Positions 1 to 6,923 are shown, counted from the stretch's first letter. The stretch: DNA of 16,940 nucleotides from an uncultured Acidimicrobiaceae bacterium (GCA_913054115.1 CAJXIS010000006.1:1-16940); one strand, 5' to 3'. Notes: generated from the sequence alone by a model not told the origin. Translations and numbers: made by a program.

Positions 1-70
1 TGGAGAACTTGTGGTTCTCCCACTTGTCGGCCATCGCCCCTTCGGGGACCTTGCTGTCGAGGATGCTCAT
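1..70 (-). CDS. sdhA: Succinate dehydrogenase/fumarate reductase flavoprotein subunit, N-terminal fragment
   Basis: The minus strand starts an ORF at 70 that runs off the window edge, reading MSILDSKVPEGAMADKWENH and onward. This N-terminus (x-LDSKxPEGxxxDKW) is typical of the SdhA flavoprotein of the b558-type complex II, which oxidises succinate to fumarate with a covalently bound FAD. Only 23 codons are visible, so no FAD-binding residues can be checked. The start lies 2 bases after the stop of the cytochrome b gene, with an AGGGG ribosome-binding sequence inside the end of that gene, so the two are almost certainly translated from one mRNA in the order sdhC-sdhA. The call rests on the N-terminal motif plus gene order; both agree. 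Confidence 0.85.
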   Translation of the reverse strand, partial: MSILDSKVPEGAMADKWENHKFS

Positions 71-72
71 CG

Positions 73-918
73 TCACCCCTGGTGCCCTTCTGCTTGTTCG
101 GCGAGACATGCATTGCCCTCGACCTGGCCGATCGGACACGACCGGTTGTCCTCGTCGATGAGGCCCGCCTGGGCGAGGATCGGGAACGAGAGGTTGCCGA
201 CCAGGATCAGGCCGGCGAGCAGCGTGGCGAGTCCACGTCGCAGGTGGTTGTAGCGGGGGTTGTTGATGCCGAGGCTCTGGAACATCGACCAGGCGCCATG
301 GAAGATGTGGAAGGCCAGCGCCACGTTGGCGACGATGTAGAGGATCGCCACGGGCAGGGCCGACAGCGATGTGGAGACGTTGTGGTACGGGTCGCCGGGT
401 ACGAAGTCGTCGCCCAGCCACCAGCCCCAGGTCAGGTCGGCCAGGTGGTAGAAGATGAACAGGGCGATGATCGGGCCGGTCCAGCGCATGGTGCGGCTGG
501 CGTAGGTGGCGGCGGGGTGCTCGCGGCCACCGGCGTATTTCTTGGCGCCGCTGACCAGGCCGGCCTTCTCGCTCGAGGCCCGGCTCATGTTGCTGAGGCT
601 GATCGCCGAGTGCAGGTGCAGGACGAACATGGAGAGCAGTCCGAGGCGCAGCAGCCAGAGCACGGCGCTGTTCGGCACGAGGCCGCCACCGATGGTGCGC
701 AGCGATTCGGCGTACTCGTGCATGCGGGCCGGGCCCTCGTACACGTGCAGGTTGCCGGCCATGTGTGCGAGGACGAAGCCGATGAGGCCGATGCCGGTGA
801 GGGCCATCACCCACTTGCGGCCGACGGCTGTCTGGTAGAGGTTCAGCGGGAACGGCCATTCCCTGCCGCGGCGGCGGACCGGGGCGACGCGGTAGCGCTC
901 GCCGGTGGTCTGTGCCAT
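73..918 (-). CDS. sdhC: Succinate dehydrogenase cytochrome b558-family membrane anchor
   Basis: This encodes 281 residues of the single-polypeptide (Bacillus-type) complex II anchor, which binds haem and passes electrons from the iron-sulfur subunit to quinone. Five hydrophobic segments are visible, at about residues 36-55, 85-106, 146-165, 184-208 and 228-248. Histidines suited to axial haem ligation sit in or near them (H52, H101/H103, H158, H204/H207); the exact ligands are not assigned. The motif GRKWVMALTGIGLIGFVLAH opens helix 1. The longer ORF extends to 1221, but ATG at 918 is chosen because a GGAGG lies just upstream (924-928) and homology begins after it. The C-terminal tail after helix 5 is polar, with two cysteines (C261, C271), and looks lineage-specific. 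Its stop is 2 bases before sdhA. Confidence 0.93.
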   Translation of the reverse strand: MAQTTGERYRVAPVRRRGREWPFPLNLYQTAVGRKWVMALTGIGLIGFVLAHMAGNLHVYEGPARMHEYAESLRTIGGGLVPNSAVLWLLRLGLLSMFVLHLHSAISLSNMSRASSEKAGLVSGAKKYAGGREHPAATYASRTMRWTGPIIALFIFYHLADLTWGWWLGDDFVPGDPYHNVSTSLSALPVAILYIVANVALAFHIFHGAWSMFQSLGINNPRYNHLRRGLATLLAGLILVGNLSFPILAQAGLIDEDNRSCPIGQVEGNACLAEQAEGHQG

Positions 919-963
919 GGGTTCCTCCAGATCGCGGGTGCCGGGTCGTCCGGCTCTGCCGAG

Positions 964-969
964 AAGGTA
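964..969 (-). promoter_or_regulatory. Candidate -10 box for the sdhCA operon
   Basis: On the minus strand TACCTT lies about 46 bases before the sdhC start, giving a predicted leader of roughly 40 bases that contains the GGAGG site. No convincing -35 is visible. The placement is inferred from the TANNNT pattern only. Confidence 0.35.
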
Positions 970-987
970 GCGGCCCTGTCGGGGGCG

Positions 988-1003
988 GGCCACCCGAGGG
1001 TGG
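988..1003 (-). terminator. Short hairpin after the GH2-like gene
   Basis: GCCACCC-TC-GGGTGGC forms a 7-bp perfect stem immediately downstream of the GH2-like stop codon on the minus strand. No T-tract follows, so this could be a weak or factor-assisted terminator, or an mRNA 3'-end stabiliser, between the GH2-like gene and sdhC. Confidence 0.35.
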
Positions 1004-1009
1004 CGGGTT

Positions 1010-3109
1010 TCAGACGCCGGCGACGGTGGAGGCGTATCGGTTGGCGGCGGTGACGCCGCCTGCGGAGAGTACCAGTTCGAGTTCGACGTCTCCCGTGACA
1101 TCACCGAGTGGCCACTCGATACGACCGACGTGGATGGACGAGTCGGCTCCGACCTCACCCTCCCATGCCCAGGTGAGGGTCTCGGTGGCGGCGCTCCCGG
1201 ATCCGAGCGACAGCAGCGCATCGACGCGGGTCAGGCCGAGGGCCTCCCGTCCGTCGTGGACGACGGCGACGTCGGTGCGCAGCGTGGCGCCCCGTCGGAG
1301 GCGCTCGGGCAGCGGGTCGGCGACGACGATCGTCGTGGCGCAGGCGGCGGTGACGGCGGCGTGGGCCGGCTTGGGTCGCCGTTCGTGGTCGAGGAGCGAA
1401 CCGCTGACGCACGGCTCGCCGTCGAGCAGGCGGTCGATGGCGAACCCCCCACAGGGCCGGTACTTGCGGCGCCGCATGGCCTCGATCTGGAGGCGCAGCG
1501 TGTCGGCCTGGTGGGCACGTGTGTCGTCGGCCCAGGTGGCGAGGTCGGGGTGGTCGTCCGGCGGGAAGAGCTCCAGCAGGACCTCGAGCTCGCCGTCGGG
1601 GTCGCCGCTGAGCCGGCTCCAGTCGGGCTGTGGCCATCGGGCAGGGTCGAGGCCCAGGATTTCCGGGTCGAAGTCGGGCACCGAGTGGGTGCCGAATGCC
1701 GCCACGAACCCGCCGGCCCTGGGGGAGTGGCGCAGGAACTCGGCCAGGTCGCCGGCACGGCCGCCGTACCAGCCGAACCGGAGGTGGGCGGCGGCGTCCT
1801 CGACGACGGGCGGGCTCGGGAGCACGCCGGTGTGGGCGACGACCGGCCGCGACGGGTCGGTGCGGCGCAGCGCCCGTCGGATCGAGCGGTCGAGCACGGT
1901 GCGGTTCCAGTTGGGCCGTTGCTGTTCGAGCAGGCTCGGTGCCGGGCGGGTGGGGTCGACGGGGTCGGGGGCGTCGTGGCCGCACCAGACGATGACCGAT
2001 GGGTGGTGGCCGAGGAGGTCGACCATCTCCCTGGCCTGGCGCATGGCCTGGCCGCGGACCGAGCGGTGGTACTCGCCCCGCAGCGGCAGGTCCTGCCAGA
2101 TCAGCATTCCGGCCTCATCGGCGGCGTCGTAGAGAGCCGGGTGCGAGACGTGGGCGGCGACGCGCAGCAGGTTGAGGCCGGTGTCCCGGGCGAGGGCCAC
2201 GTCGGCGGCGGCGGAGTCGGGGGTGATGTTGGCGAGGTCACGGCGCAGCGGTGGGACGATGCCGCCGCGCAGGAACAGCCGTTCGCCGTTGATCCGCCAG
2301 AGGTGGTCGCGCATCCGGATCGAGCGGAACCCGATGCGCCGGGTGGCCCGGTCGCTCACGACGCTGTCCTCGGTGGTGACGGTGAGGGTCACGTCGAACA
2401 GGGGCTGTTCGCCGAGCTCGTGCGGCCACCAGAGTTGGGGTCGGGGCACGCGCACGGTCCACTCGACACGGTTCTCGCCGGCGGCCAGCGGCTGCTGGTG
2501 GCGGTGGTCGACGCCCAGCACGGTCGTGTGGAACACCACCTCTCTGGGCCGGTCGGTGTCGACGACGGCTCGCAGGGCCAGCGTGGCGACCGTGGGTGAC
2601 GCGTCGGTGCAGACCACCCGGACGTAGCGGAGCGGCACGGGGCCGGTTTCCCGGAGCCGCACCGGCTGCCAGATGCCGCCGGGGTTCCAGGCGCCCTGGG
2701 CGGCGCCAGTCAGGGTCCGTTGTTCGGTTCGACCGAGCGTCGGCGGGCTGGTGACCTCGACGGCCAGCAGGTGGTCGGATCGCCTGCGGAGCTGGCGGGT
2801 CACCTCGAGGGCGTGGGTGAAGAAGTAGCCCTCGGTGGCGCCGAGGTAGGAGCCGTCCAGCCAGACGTCGCCGAGGGTGAAGACCCCGTCCAGTTCCAGC
2901 CAGGTGCGGCGGTCGTCGTCGGGTGCCTCGGCCTCGAAGCGGGTGCGGTACAGCAGCGGGCCGTCCTCGTCGGCGAAGTCGGCGTGTTGGCGCCAGTGCC
3001 CGGGCACCGGGACCTCGGGCCAGCCGCCGTCGTCGAGGTCGGCGTCGGGAAAGGTGCGCCGGAGGGCGTCGTCGGCGGGGTTGGCGAGCCAGGGTCCGGT
3101 CAGGTCCAT
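1010..3109 (-). CDS. Glycoside hydrolase family 2 (beta-mannosidase-like) homologue, probably catalytically inactive
   Basis: The protein has 699 residues with the GH2 order: a jelly-roll sugar-binding domain (about 1-155, including GAWNPGGIWQPVRL at 139-152), an immunoglobulin-like domain (about 160-262), a TIM barrel opening at RINGERLFLRGG (272-283), and a C-terminal beta domain after about 590. Clear barrel landmarks are DEAGMLIWQDLP (331-342), GHHPSVIVWCGH (367-378) and VLDRSIRRALRRTDPSRPVVAHTG (split over 405-428). The family's acid/base Asn-Glu after WCGH is Asp379-Ala380 here, and the nucleophile Glu in the usual SEFG is Ala471 (AAFG, 470-473). Both changes are plain codons, not frameshift artefacts. 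No signal peptide is seen, so it is probably cytoplasmic. The start at 3109 is chosen because the MDLTGPW N-terminus is typical and TACGGT lies 8 bases upstream; the much longer ORF to 4882 is antisense shadow of the ATPase gene. Confidence 0.85.
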   Translation of the reverse strand: MDLTGPWLANPADDALRRTFPDADLDDGGWPEVPVPGHWRQHADFADEDGPLLYRTRFEAEAPDDDRRTWLELDGVFTLGDVWLDGSYLGATEGYFFTHALEVTRQLRRRSDHLLAVEVTSPPTLGRTEQRTLTGAAQGAWNPGGIWQPVRLRETGPVPLRYVRVVCTDASPTVATLALRAVVDTDRPREVVFHTTVLGVDHRHQQPLAAGENRVEWTVRVPRPQLWWPHELGEQPLFDVTLTVTTEDSVVSDRATRRIGFRSIRMRDHLWRINGERLFLRGGIVPPLRRDLANITPDSAAADVALARDTGLNLLRVAAHVSHPALYDAADEAGMLIWQDLPLRGEYHRSVRGQAMRQAREMVDLLGHHPSVIVWCGHDAPDPVDPTRPAPSLLEQQRPNWNRTVLDRSIRRALRRTDPSRPVVAHTGVLPSPPVVEDAAAHLRFGWYGGRAGDLAEFLRHSPRAGGFVAAFGTHSVPDFDPEILGLDPARWPQPDWSRLSGDPDGELEVLLELFPPDDHPDLATWADDTRAHQADTLRLQIEAMRRRKYRPCGGFAIDRLLDGEPCVSGSLLDHERRPKPAHAAVTAACATTIVVADPLPERLRRGATLRTDVAVVHDGREALGLTRVDALLSLGSGSAATETLTWAWEGEVGADSSIHVGRIEWPLGDVTGDVELELVLSAGGVTAANRYASTVAGV

Positions 3110-3117
3110 CGGCGGGG

Positions 3118-3123
3118 ACCGTA
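3118..3123 (-). promoter_or_regulatory. -10 box, near-leaderless promoter of the GH2-like gene
   Basis: TACGGT on the minus strand ends 8 bases before the ATG at 3109. No ribosome-binding sequence precedes the ATG, so the mRNA probably begins at or within a base or two of the start codon. Confidence 0.5.
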
Positions 3124-3176
3124 CCGGCACCACGGGGCAGGCCACCCGCGGCTGGTAGTGGTGGGTGGGCGCTGGG

Positions 3177-3182
3177 TAACGT
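3177..3182 (+). promoter_or_regulatory. -10 box upstream of the AAA+ ATPase
   Basis: TAACGT ends 6 bases before a GTG at 3189. The predicted transcript would therefore start at that GTG rather than at the ATPase ATG (3200). This and the GH2-like promoter are divergent and share the 90-bp gap. Confidence 0.5.
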
Positions 3183-3188
3183 GCGGTT

Positions 3189-3203
3189 GTGAAGCGCCCA
3201 TGA
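3189..3203 (+). CDS. Candidate leaderless four-codon leader ORF (VKRP) overlapping the ATPase start
   Basis: GTG-AAG-CGC-CCA-TGA begins 6 bases after the TAACGT box, the spacing seen at other apparent leaderless starts in this window. Its stop TGA (3201-3203) overlaps the ATG of the ATPase (3200-3202) as ATGA. The ATPase has no recognisable ribosome-binding site, so coupled re-initiation from this minicistron is a plausible way for it to be translated. The peptide itself is probably without function. This is inferred from spacing and overlap only, and an NTGA overlap alone is common by chance. Confidence 0.35.
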   Translation: MKRP

Positions 3204-4693
3204 CCATCGACGAGTCCCGCGCCGGTGGCCCGGCGAGGTTCCTGGCCGCCTTCAGGGGGCGGAACGCCCAACGTGCGGCAGCGACCCGGCCCACGACGCT
3301 CGGCGGGCTGCGGGCGTCCGGCTGGGAATCGACGCCGGTCAAGGAGGAGTTGCGGCGCAACGCGGTGGCCCGTATCCGGGCGGGCGAACCGTTGTTCCCC
3401 CGGGTGCTGGGCTTCGAGAACACGGTCCTGCCGCAGCTCGAGAACGCCCTCCTGGCCGGCCATGACGTGATCTTCCTGGGTGAGCGGGGTCAGGCCAAGT
3501 CCCGCCTCATTCGCAGCCTGACCGGCCTGCTCGACGAGTGGATGCCAATCGTGGCCGGCTCCGAGATCAACGACGATCCGTACCATCCGGTGTCCCGCCA
3601 CGCCCTCGACCTGATCGCCGAACTCGGCGACGACACGCCGATCGACTGGGTGCACCGCAACGCCCGCTACGGCGAGAAGTTGGCGACCCCCGATACCTCG
3701 ATCGCCGACCTGATCGGCGAGGTCGATCCGATCAAGGTGGCGGAGGGCCGCTACCTGTCTGACGAGCTCACGCTCCACTACGGGCTGGTGCCGCGCACCA
3801 ACCGGGGCATCTTCGCCATCAACGAGCTGCCGGACCTGGCCGAGCGGATCCAGGTGGGCCTGCTCAACGTGCTCGAGGAGCGCGACGTCCAGATCCGCGG
3901 CTACAAGATCCGCCTGCCGCTCGACATCGTCATGTTCGCCTCGGCGAACCCCGAGGACTACACGAACCGGGGCCGCATCATCACGCCGCTCAAGGACCGT
4001 TTCGGCTCCCAGATCCGCACGCACTACCCGCTCGACGTCGAGGTCGAGATGGACATCGTCGAGCAGGAGGCGACGGTGCCGACCGTGGCCGACCTGACCG
4101 TCTCGGTGCCCGACTTCATGGCACGGGTGGTGGCCACGATCAGCCAGGAGGCCCGCCGTAGCCCGCACCTCAACCAGCGGTCGGGGGTGTCGGTGCGGCT
4201 GAGCGTCTCGAACCTCGAGGCGGTCGTGGCAAACGCCATCCGCCGTGCTCTGCGGACCGAGGAGACGGTGGCGGTGCCGCGGGTGTCCGACCTCGACGCC
4301 GTGGCCGCCTCGATGTCGGGCAAGGTCGAGGTCGAGAGCCTCGACGAGGACCGTGACGCCGAGATCCTCCAGCGCATCGTTGCGTCGGCGGTGCTGGAGG
4401 TGTTCCGGGAGCAGGTGCCCGGCGAGACGCACCGGGCGATCGTCGAGGCGTTCGACGAGCACGAGGGGGTCTCCACCGGCGAGGACATGGGGTCGGCTGC
4501 CTATGCGGTGCTGGTGGCCGATGAGATTTCGGCGCTCCAGCCGGCCATCGACGCCCTGCTCGCCGACGAGGACGACACCGGCCCGGCGGTGGTCGCCAGC
4601 GCTGTCGAGCTGATCCTCGAGGGGCTGCATCTCTCCAAGCGCCTCAACAAGCACACCGCCGGTCCGAGGACCCGCTACCAGGCCCGCACCTGA
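3200..4693 (+). CDS. MoxR/magnesium-chelatase-like AAA+ ATPase
   Basis: This encodes 497 residues. The P-loop is GERGQAKS (94-101); Walker B is GIFAINELPDL (203-213) with catalytic Glu209; sensor 1 lies in FASANPEDY (246-254, Asn250); an arginine-finger region follows at DRFG (267-270). These features place it in the helix-2-insert AAA+ clade with MoxR and ChlI/BchI. The family works with von Willebrand A (VWA) proteins to remodel or load metal into client proteins. It resembles M. tuberculosis Rv0958, which sits beside the VWA protein Rv0959; here the matching VWA gene is at 10219. Homology appears to begin near residue 32 (TTLGGLRASG), so about 31 residues are an N-terminal extension, but no other start codon is available between 3200 and that point. 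It has no membrane segment and should be cytoplasmic. Confidence 0.88.
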   Translation: MTIDESRAGGPARFLAAFRGRNAQRAAATRPTTLGGLRASGWESTPVKEELRRNAVARIRAGEPLFPRVLGFENTVLPQLENALLAGHDVIFLGERGQAKSRLIRSLTGLLDEWMPIVAGSEINDDPYHPVSRHALDLIAELGDDTPIDWVHRNARYGEKLATPDTSIADLIGEVDPIKVAEGRYLSDELTLHYGLVPRTNRGIFAINELPDLAERIQVGLLNVLEERDVQIRGYKIRLPLDIVMFASANPEDYTNRGRIITPLKDRFGSQIRTHYPLDVEVEMDIVEQEATVPTVADLTVSVPDFMARVVATISQEARRSPHLNQRSGVSVRLSVSNLEAVVANAIRRALRTEETVAVPRVSDLDAVAASMSGKVEVESLDEDRDAEILQRIVASAVLEVFREQVPGETHRAIVEAFDEHEGVSTGEDMGSAAYAVLVADEISALQPAIDALLADEDDTGPAVVASAVELILEGLHLSKRLNKHTAGPRTRYQART

Positions 4694-4745
4694 CGCGTTT
4701 CGCGCATATCGCATTCGGTAACATGGGTGGCAATGTGAGATGTGT

Positions 4746-4775
4746 TTGACAGGGGGGCAGGGCCTCCGATACGGT
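4746..4775 (+). promoter_or_regulatory. Sigma-70-type promoter TTGACA-N18-TACGGT
   Basis: A perfect -35 hexamer (4746-4751) and a TACGGT -10 (4770-4775), 18 bases apart, make the best two-box promoter in the window. Transcription would start near 4782, giving a leader of about 155 bases before the permease ORF at 4937. The gap 4694-4936 otherwise holds only a short hairpin just after the ATPase stop (CGCG-TTT-CGCG) and one tiny ORF. Confidence 0.6.
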
Positions 4776-4828
4776 CGGTCCCGATACGTGGCAGGAATCC
4801 AATCGAAAGGTGGGCGACCACGAAGCGG

Positions 4829-4903
4829 ATGCTTCGAGTGTGCTGTGCGGCAGTGGTGCTGACCGGCGGGATCGCGGACCACGGGTCAACAGTGACCGAT
4901 TAG
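4829..4903 (+). CDS. Possible 24-residue leader peptide or signal-peptide remnant
   Basis: ATG at 4829 opens a short ORF whose product begins MLRVCCAAVVLTGG and ends at a TAG. It has the look of a bacterial secretion signal (basic start, hydrophobic core, double Cys) cut short. It lies in the leader of the permease transcript. GAAAGGTGG upstream is about 16 bases away, too far to be a good ribosome-binding site. It may be a leader ORF, a decayed lipoprotein gene, or chance. Confidence 0.2.
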   Translation: MLRVCCAAVVLTGGIADHGSTVTD

Positions 4904-4936
4904 GAGTCTGGCTCTCGGTCGGCACGAGCCACGGAG

Positions 4937-5515
4937 ATGTCATTCGCAGTTCTCCGTGGCCTGGCGTGGGTCGAGACGAAGCATCGGCTGCGCCATCCGG
5001 CCTGGCTGTTCGGGATCGCGGCGTTCGTCCTCTTCTTCGTCACGTATCTGAGAGAAGCCCATTCCGACTGGTCGGTGCTCCAACGGGACTCGGTCGGTGT
5101 CGCCAGGTCGCTGCTTCTCGTGGGTGCCGTTTCGTTGCTGATCAACCATCGGTCGGCGACACGTGAACGCGATCAGGGGACTGCGGAACTGATCGGGGTT
5201 CAGCCATACGCCCGACAGGCGGTACCCCTCGCACGCCTAGCCGCGATCGTTGCCGACACTGCCATTGCCGGTGTTCTCGCCATCGGCGCACTCGCCTTCC
5301 TGAGGGTGCGAGGATCGACCGGTTCCGTTGCGTGGATGGAGGTCACTACAGGCATTGTCGTCGCGGCGATGGGCCTCCTCGGCTATCTGGCCGGATCGAT
5401 CTGGAAGTCGCCGTCGAAGTGGCCCGCTGGCCCTCGTCCTCGTGCTCGTCGGGTCACTCATCGCGATTGGCAACGGCACCGCCTACTTTCGGTGGTTGGC
5501 GCCGATCGTCGATAA
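4937..5515 (+). CDS. ABC-2-type transporter permease, N-terminal part of a frameshifted gene
   Basis: The first 160 or so residues look like an ABC-2 family permease. There are four hydrophobic segments (about 22-40, 56-70, 100-122, 134-155) and the cytoplasmic motif ATRERDQGTAELIGVQPYAR after the second one. Such subunits form the membrane channel of ATP-driven exporters. After GSIWKSPSKWP the frame turns arginine-rich and non-membrane (GPRPRARR) and then stops, while the +1 frame takes over with a hydrophobic helix (LALVLVLVGSLIAIGN). The likeliest reading is one gene from 4937 to 6308 broken by one extra base (or two missing) near 5400-5440, either a real mutation or a sequencing error. 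No ATPase partner gene is adjacent. The ribosome-binding site is poor: GGAG sits only one base before the ATG. Confidence 0.6.
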   Translation: MSFAVLRGLAWVETKHRLRHPAWLFGIAAFVLFFVTYLREAHSDWSVLQRDSVGVARSLLLVGAVSLLINHRSATRERDQGTAELIGVQPYARQAVPLARLAAIVADTAIAGVLAIGALAFLRVRGSTGSVAWMEVTTGIVVAAMGLLGYLAGSIWKSPSKWPAGPRPRARRVTHRDWQRHRLLSVVGADRR

Positions 5516-6308
5516 CGGTTCACGCATCGACGCCTTCGAACTCGCCCGACGGCCGGTGACCGACCACCTGGGTTATCTCATCGCACTCGGACTCACCTTC
5601 GTGCTCGTGATCCTGTTGCGGCAGCGGGTGGTCGAGAAGTGGCCCATTCTCGTCCTCGGCCTCGTCGTCGGCGTCAGCGCGGTGTTGTTCTTCGGGGTCC
5701 GCCAGGTGCCGAACGGGGACAGCCCTTCGTTCGAGGAGGTGAGGAGCTACGTGCTCGACGCCGAGACACACCAGACGTGTTCCAGTGACCTGGGTTGGCT
5801 ACGGGTTTGCATGTACCGGGGCTACGAGGGTTGGGTCCCACGCTTCGAGTCCATGCTCGAGTCGGTCGTCGATGGCGTGGACCTCGATGGTCGGGTGCTG
5901 ACCGTGCGCCAGCGACCGTTTCGCCTGCCGGAGGGCGACTATCCGGCGGCGTTCGAGGCGGAGATCATGGGGCTGCTCAGTGCTGCCGACTGGGGCGACG
6001 AGCTGACCGTCTCCTTCCGAAGCTCGTCGTCGGCCGGCCAGAGGGCAGGCCTGCGCGCGGCCGTTGGCATGTGGGCGGTCGGACTGCCGGTGTCGCCGGG
6101 AATCAGCGTGACGCAGATGCAGATGGCATCTTCAACGGGACCGTATTGCAACGCTTCTGACCAGGGTCGGACATTGGTCGGCATGTGGTTGGCGTCCCGG
6201 GGTGACCGCGCGGTGATCGAGGAGTGGGACGAGATTCTGGGCCGTGCGGCGTCGGCGCCGGGCGCCTACCGGCGAACGCCGGCGGTGCACACGTGGGGAA
6301 TCTGGTGA
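5328..6308 (+). CDS. ABC-2-type permease, C-terminal part of the frameshifted gene
   Basis: This frame carries genuine coding signal from about 5427 onward; codons between 5328 and there are shadow of the upstream part. It encodes three hydrophobic segments (LALVLVLVGSLIAIG; HLGYLIALGLTFVLVILL; WPILVLGLVVGVSAVLFFG), then a soluble region of about 200 residues with two close cysteines near its start (TCSSDLGWLRVC). That soluble part is probably extracytoplasmic, as it follows the last helix. If translated alone, a GTG at 5442 would be a possible but unsupported start, since no ribosome-binding site is evident. The natural reading is fusion to the ORF at 4937, for a protein of about 457 residues. 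The soluble domain's function is not recognised. Confidence 0.55.
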   Translation: MRGWRSLQALSSRRWASSAIWPDRSGSRRRSGPLALVLVLVGSLIAIGNGTAYFRWLAPIVDNGSRIDAFELARRPVTDHLGYLIALGLTFVLVILLRQRVVEKWPILVLGLVVGVSAVLFFGVRQVPNGDSPSFEEVRSYVLDAETHQTCSSDLGWLRVCMYRGYEGWVPRFESMLESVVDGVDLDGRVLTVRQRPFRLPEGDYPAAFEAEIMGLLSAADWGDELTVSFRSSSSAGQRAGLRAAVGMWAVGLPVSPGISVTQMQMASSTGPYCNASDQGRTLVGMWLASRGDRAVIEEWDEILGRAASAPGAYRRTPAVHTWGIW

Positions 6309-6317
6309 CGGCGCCTC

Positions 6318-6351
6318 GGCCCCGGACTGCTCGAGGAGTCCGGGGCCGTTT
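6318..6351 (+). terminator. Strong intrinsic terminator after the permease gene
   Basis: GGCCCCGGACT (6318-6328) pairs perfectly with AGTCCGGGGCC (6337-6347) around an 8-base loop that is itself nearly self-complementary (CTCGAG), and is followed by GTTTC. It lies 10 bases after the permease stop codon. The U-tract is short, as is usual in high-GC actinobacteria. Confidence 0.75.
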
Positions 6352-6549
6352 CGCGTCACCACCCGAAACGGTCAACCCCGGCGCCCCCAACACCCACGAT
6401 TACCAGACACGGTCCGCGGCCAACACCCCCCCGGCAAGGACATGGCAGATACCCGACACTCGGATCGAACCCCAAAACAAGAACAACCCCCCACCTGGCG
6501 AACCAGAAAGGAGGCTGCTCTCGTCTCACCAACAGGTACCACCCTGTCA
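6352..6549. other. A/C-rich non-coding spacer with an orphan ribosome-binding sequence
   Basis: Between the terminator and the next plausible gene, the plus strand is rich in A and C and poor in G and T, unlike the rest of the window. It contains a perfect AGAAAGGAGG (6505-6514) with no ATG, GTG or TTG at a useful distance behind it. A 64-residue ORF from ATG 6442 runs through it but has no family resemblance. No RNA gene was recognised. Confidence 0.4.
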
Positions 6550-6636
6550 GTGACCGTCGCCCTAGCAGGTGTCGCGGCAACCAAGGGTCGCCCGTCAGCC
6601 AGAACTTCAATGGCGGAACGCCGTACGTCGCCATGA
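6550..6636 (+). CDS. Possible 28-residue leader ORF overlapping the small membrane protein gene
   Basis: GTG at 6550 lies 7 bases after TACCAC, an imperfect -10, and opens a short ORF whose TGA (6634-6636) overlaps the ATG at 6633 as ATGA. The arrangement matches the leader ORFs before the ATPase and the Na/Pi transporter. Support is weak because the -10 lacks its final T and the peptide has no recognisable feature. Confidence 0.2.
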   Translation: MTVALAGVAATKGRPSARTSMAERRTSP

Positions 6637-6923
6637 CGGTCGAGGCGCTGTCCTTCCTGGCGCTGTCCGTCTGCCTCCACTCGCTCTTCGAGCACGCCCC
6701 GACCGAGATCCGTGGGAGTGCCGGCGCCATGCCGATGATGATTCTCGGCGTGGTGGTCGCAGCAGTTCTCTACAACCCGCTGTTCCTCACCGATCCCCTG
6801 GACCGTCGATGGATCGTCGCCCACCGCGTCTACGCCGCCGGCGCCCTCGTGGGCACCGTCATTTGGGTGCTCTCCGACCACCGCGACCGGATTCGCTGGC
6901 GCCAATTCGGCCGGAGGCGATGA
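6633..6923 (+). CDS. Small three-helix membrane protein, unknown function
   Basis: This encodes 96 residues with three hydrophobic stretches: about 3-19 (VEALSFLALSVCLHSLF), 33-52 (MPMMILGVVVAAVLYNPLFL) and 62-81 (IVAHRVYAAGALVGTVIWVL), then a basic tail (RDRIRWRQFGRRR) that should stay in the cytoplasm. Third codon positions are strongly G/C, like the genuine genes around it, which supports real coding. I do not recognise a family. The start is uncertain: there is no clear ribosome-binding site, and the frame stays open upstream past 6500 without another start codon. It is convergent with the GH1-like gene, 32 bases between stops. Confidence 0.6.
   Translation: MTVEALSFLALSVCLHSLFEHAPTEIRGSAGAMPMMILGVVVAAVLYNPLFLTDPLDRRWIVAHRVYAAGALVGTVIWVLSDHRDRIRWRQFGRRR

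Noticed and set aside
912..2599. Two long plus-strand ORFs (912-2132 and 1130-2599)
   Set aside because: They are antisense shadows of the GH2-like gene, Ser/Arg- and Gly/Val-rich respectively, without family resemblance.
2720..3199. Upstream extension of the ATPase frame
   Set aside because: It overlaps the GH2-like gene in antisense and has no family resemblance; the ATPase begins at 3200.
3110..4882. Upstream extension of the GH2-like frame on the minus strand, to 4882
   Set aside because: It is antisense to the AAA+ ATPase, has a His/Arg/Val-rich composition typical of shadow frames, and the GH2 N-terminus begins at 3109.
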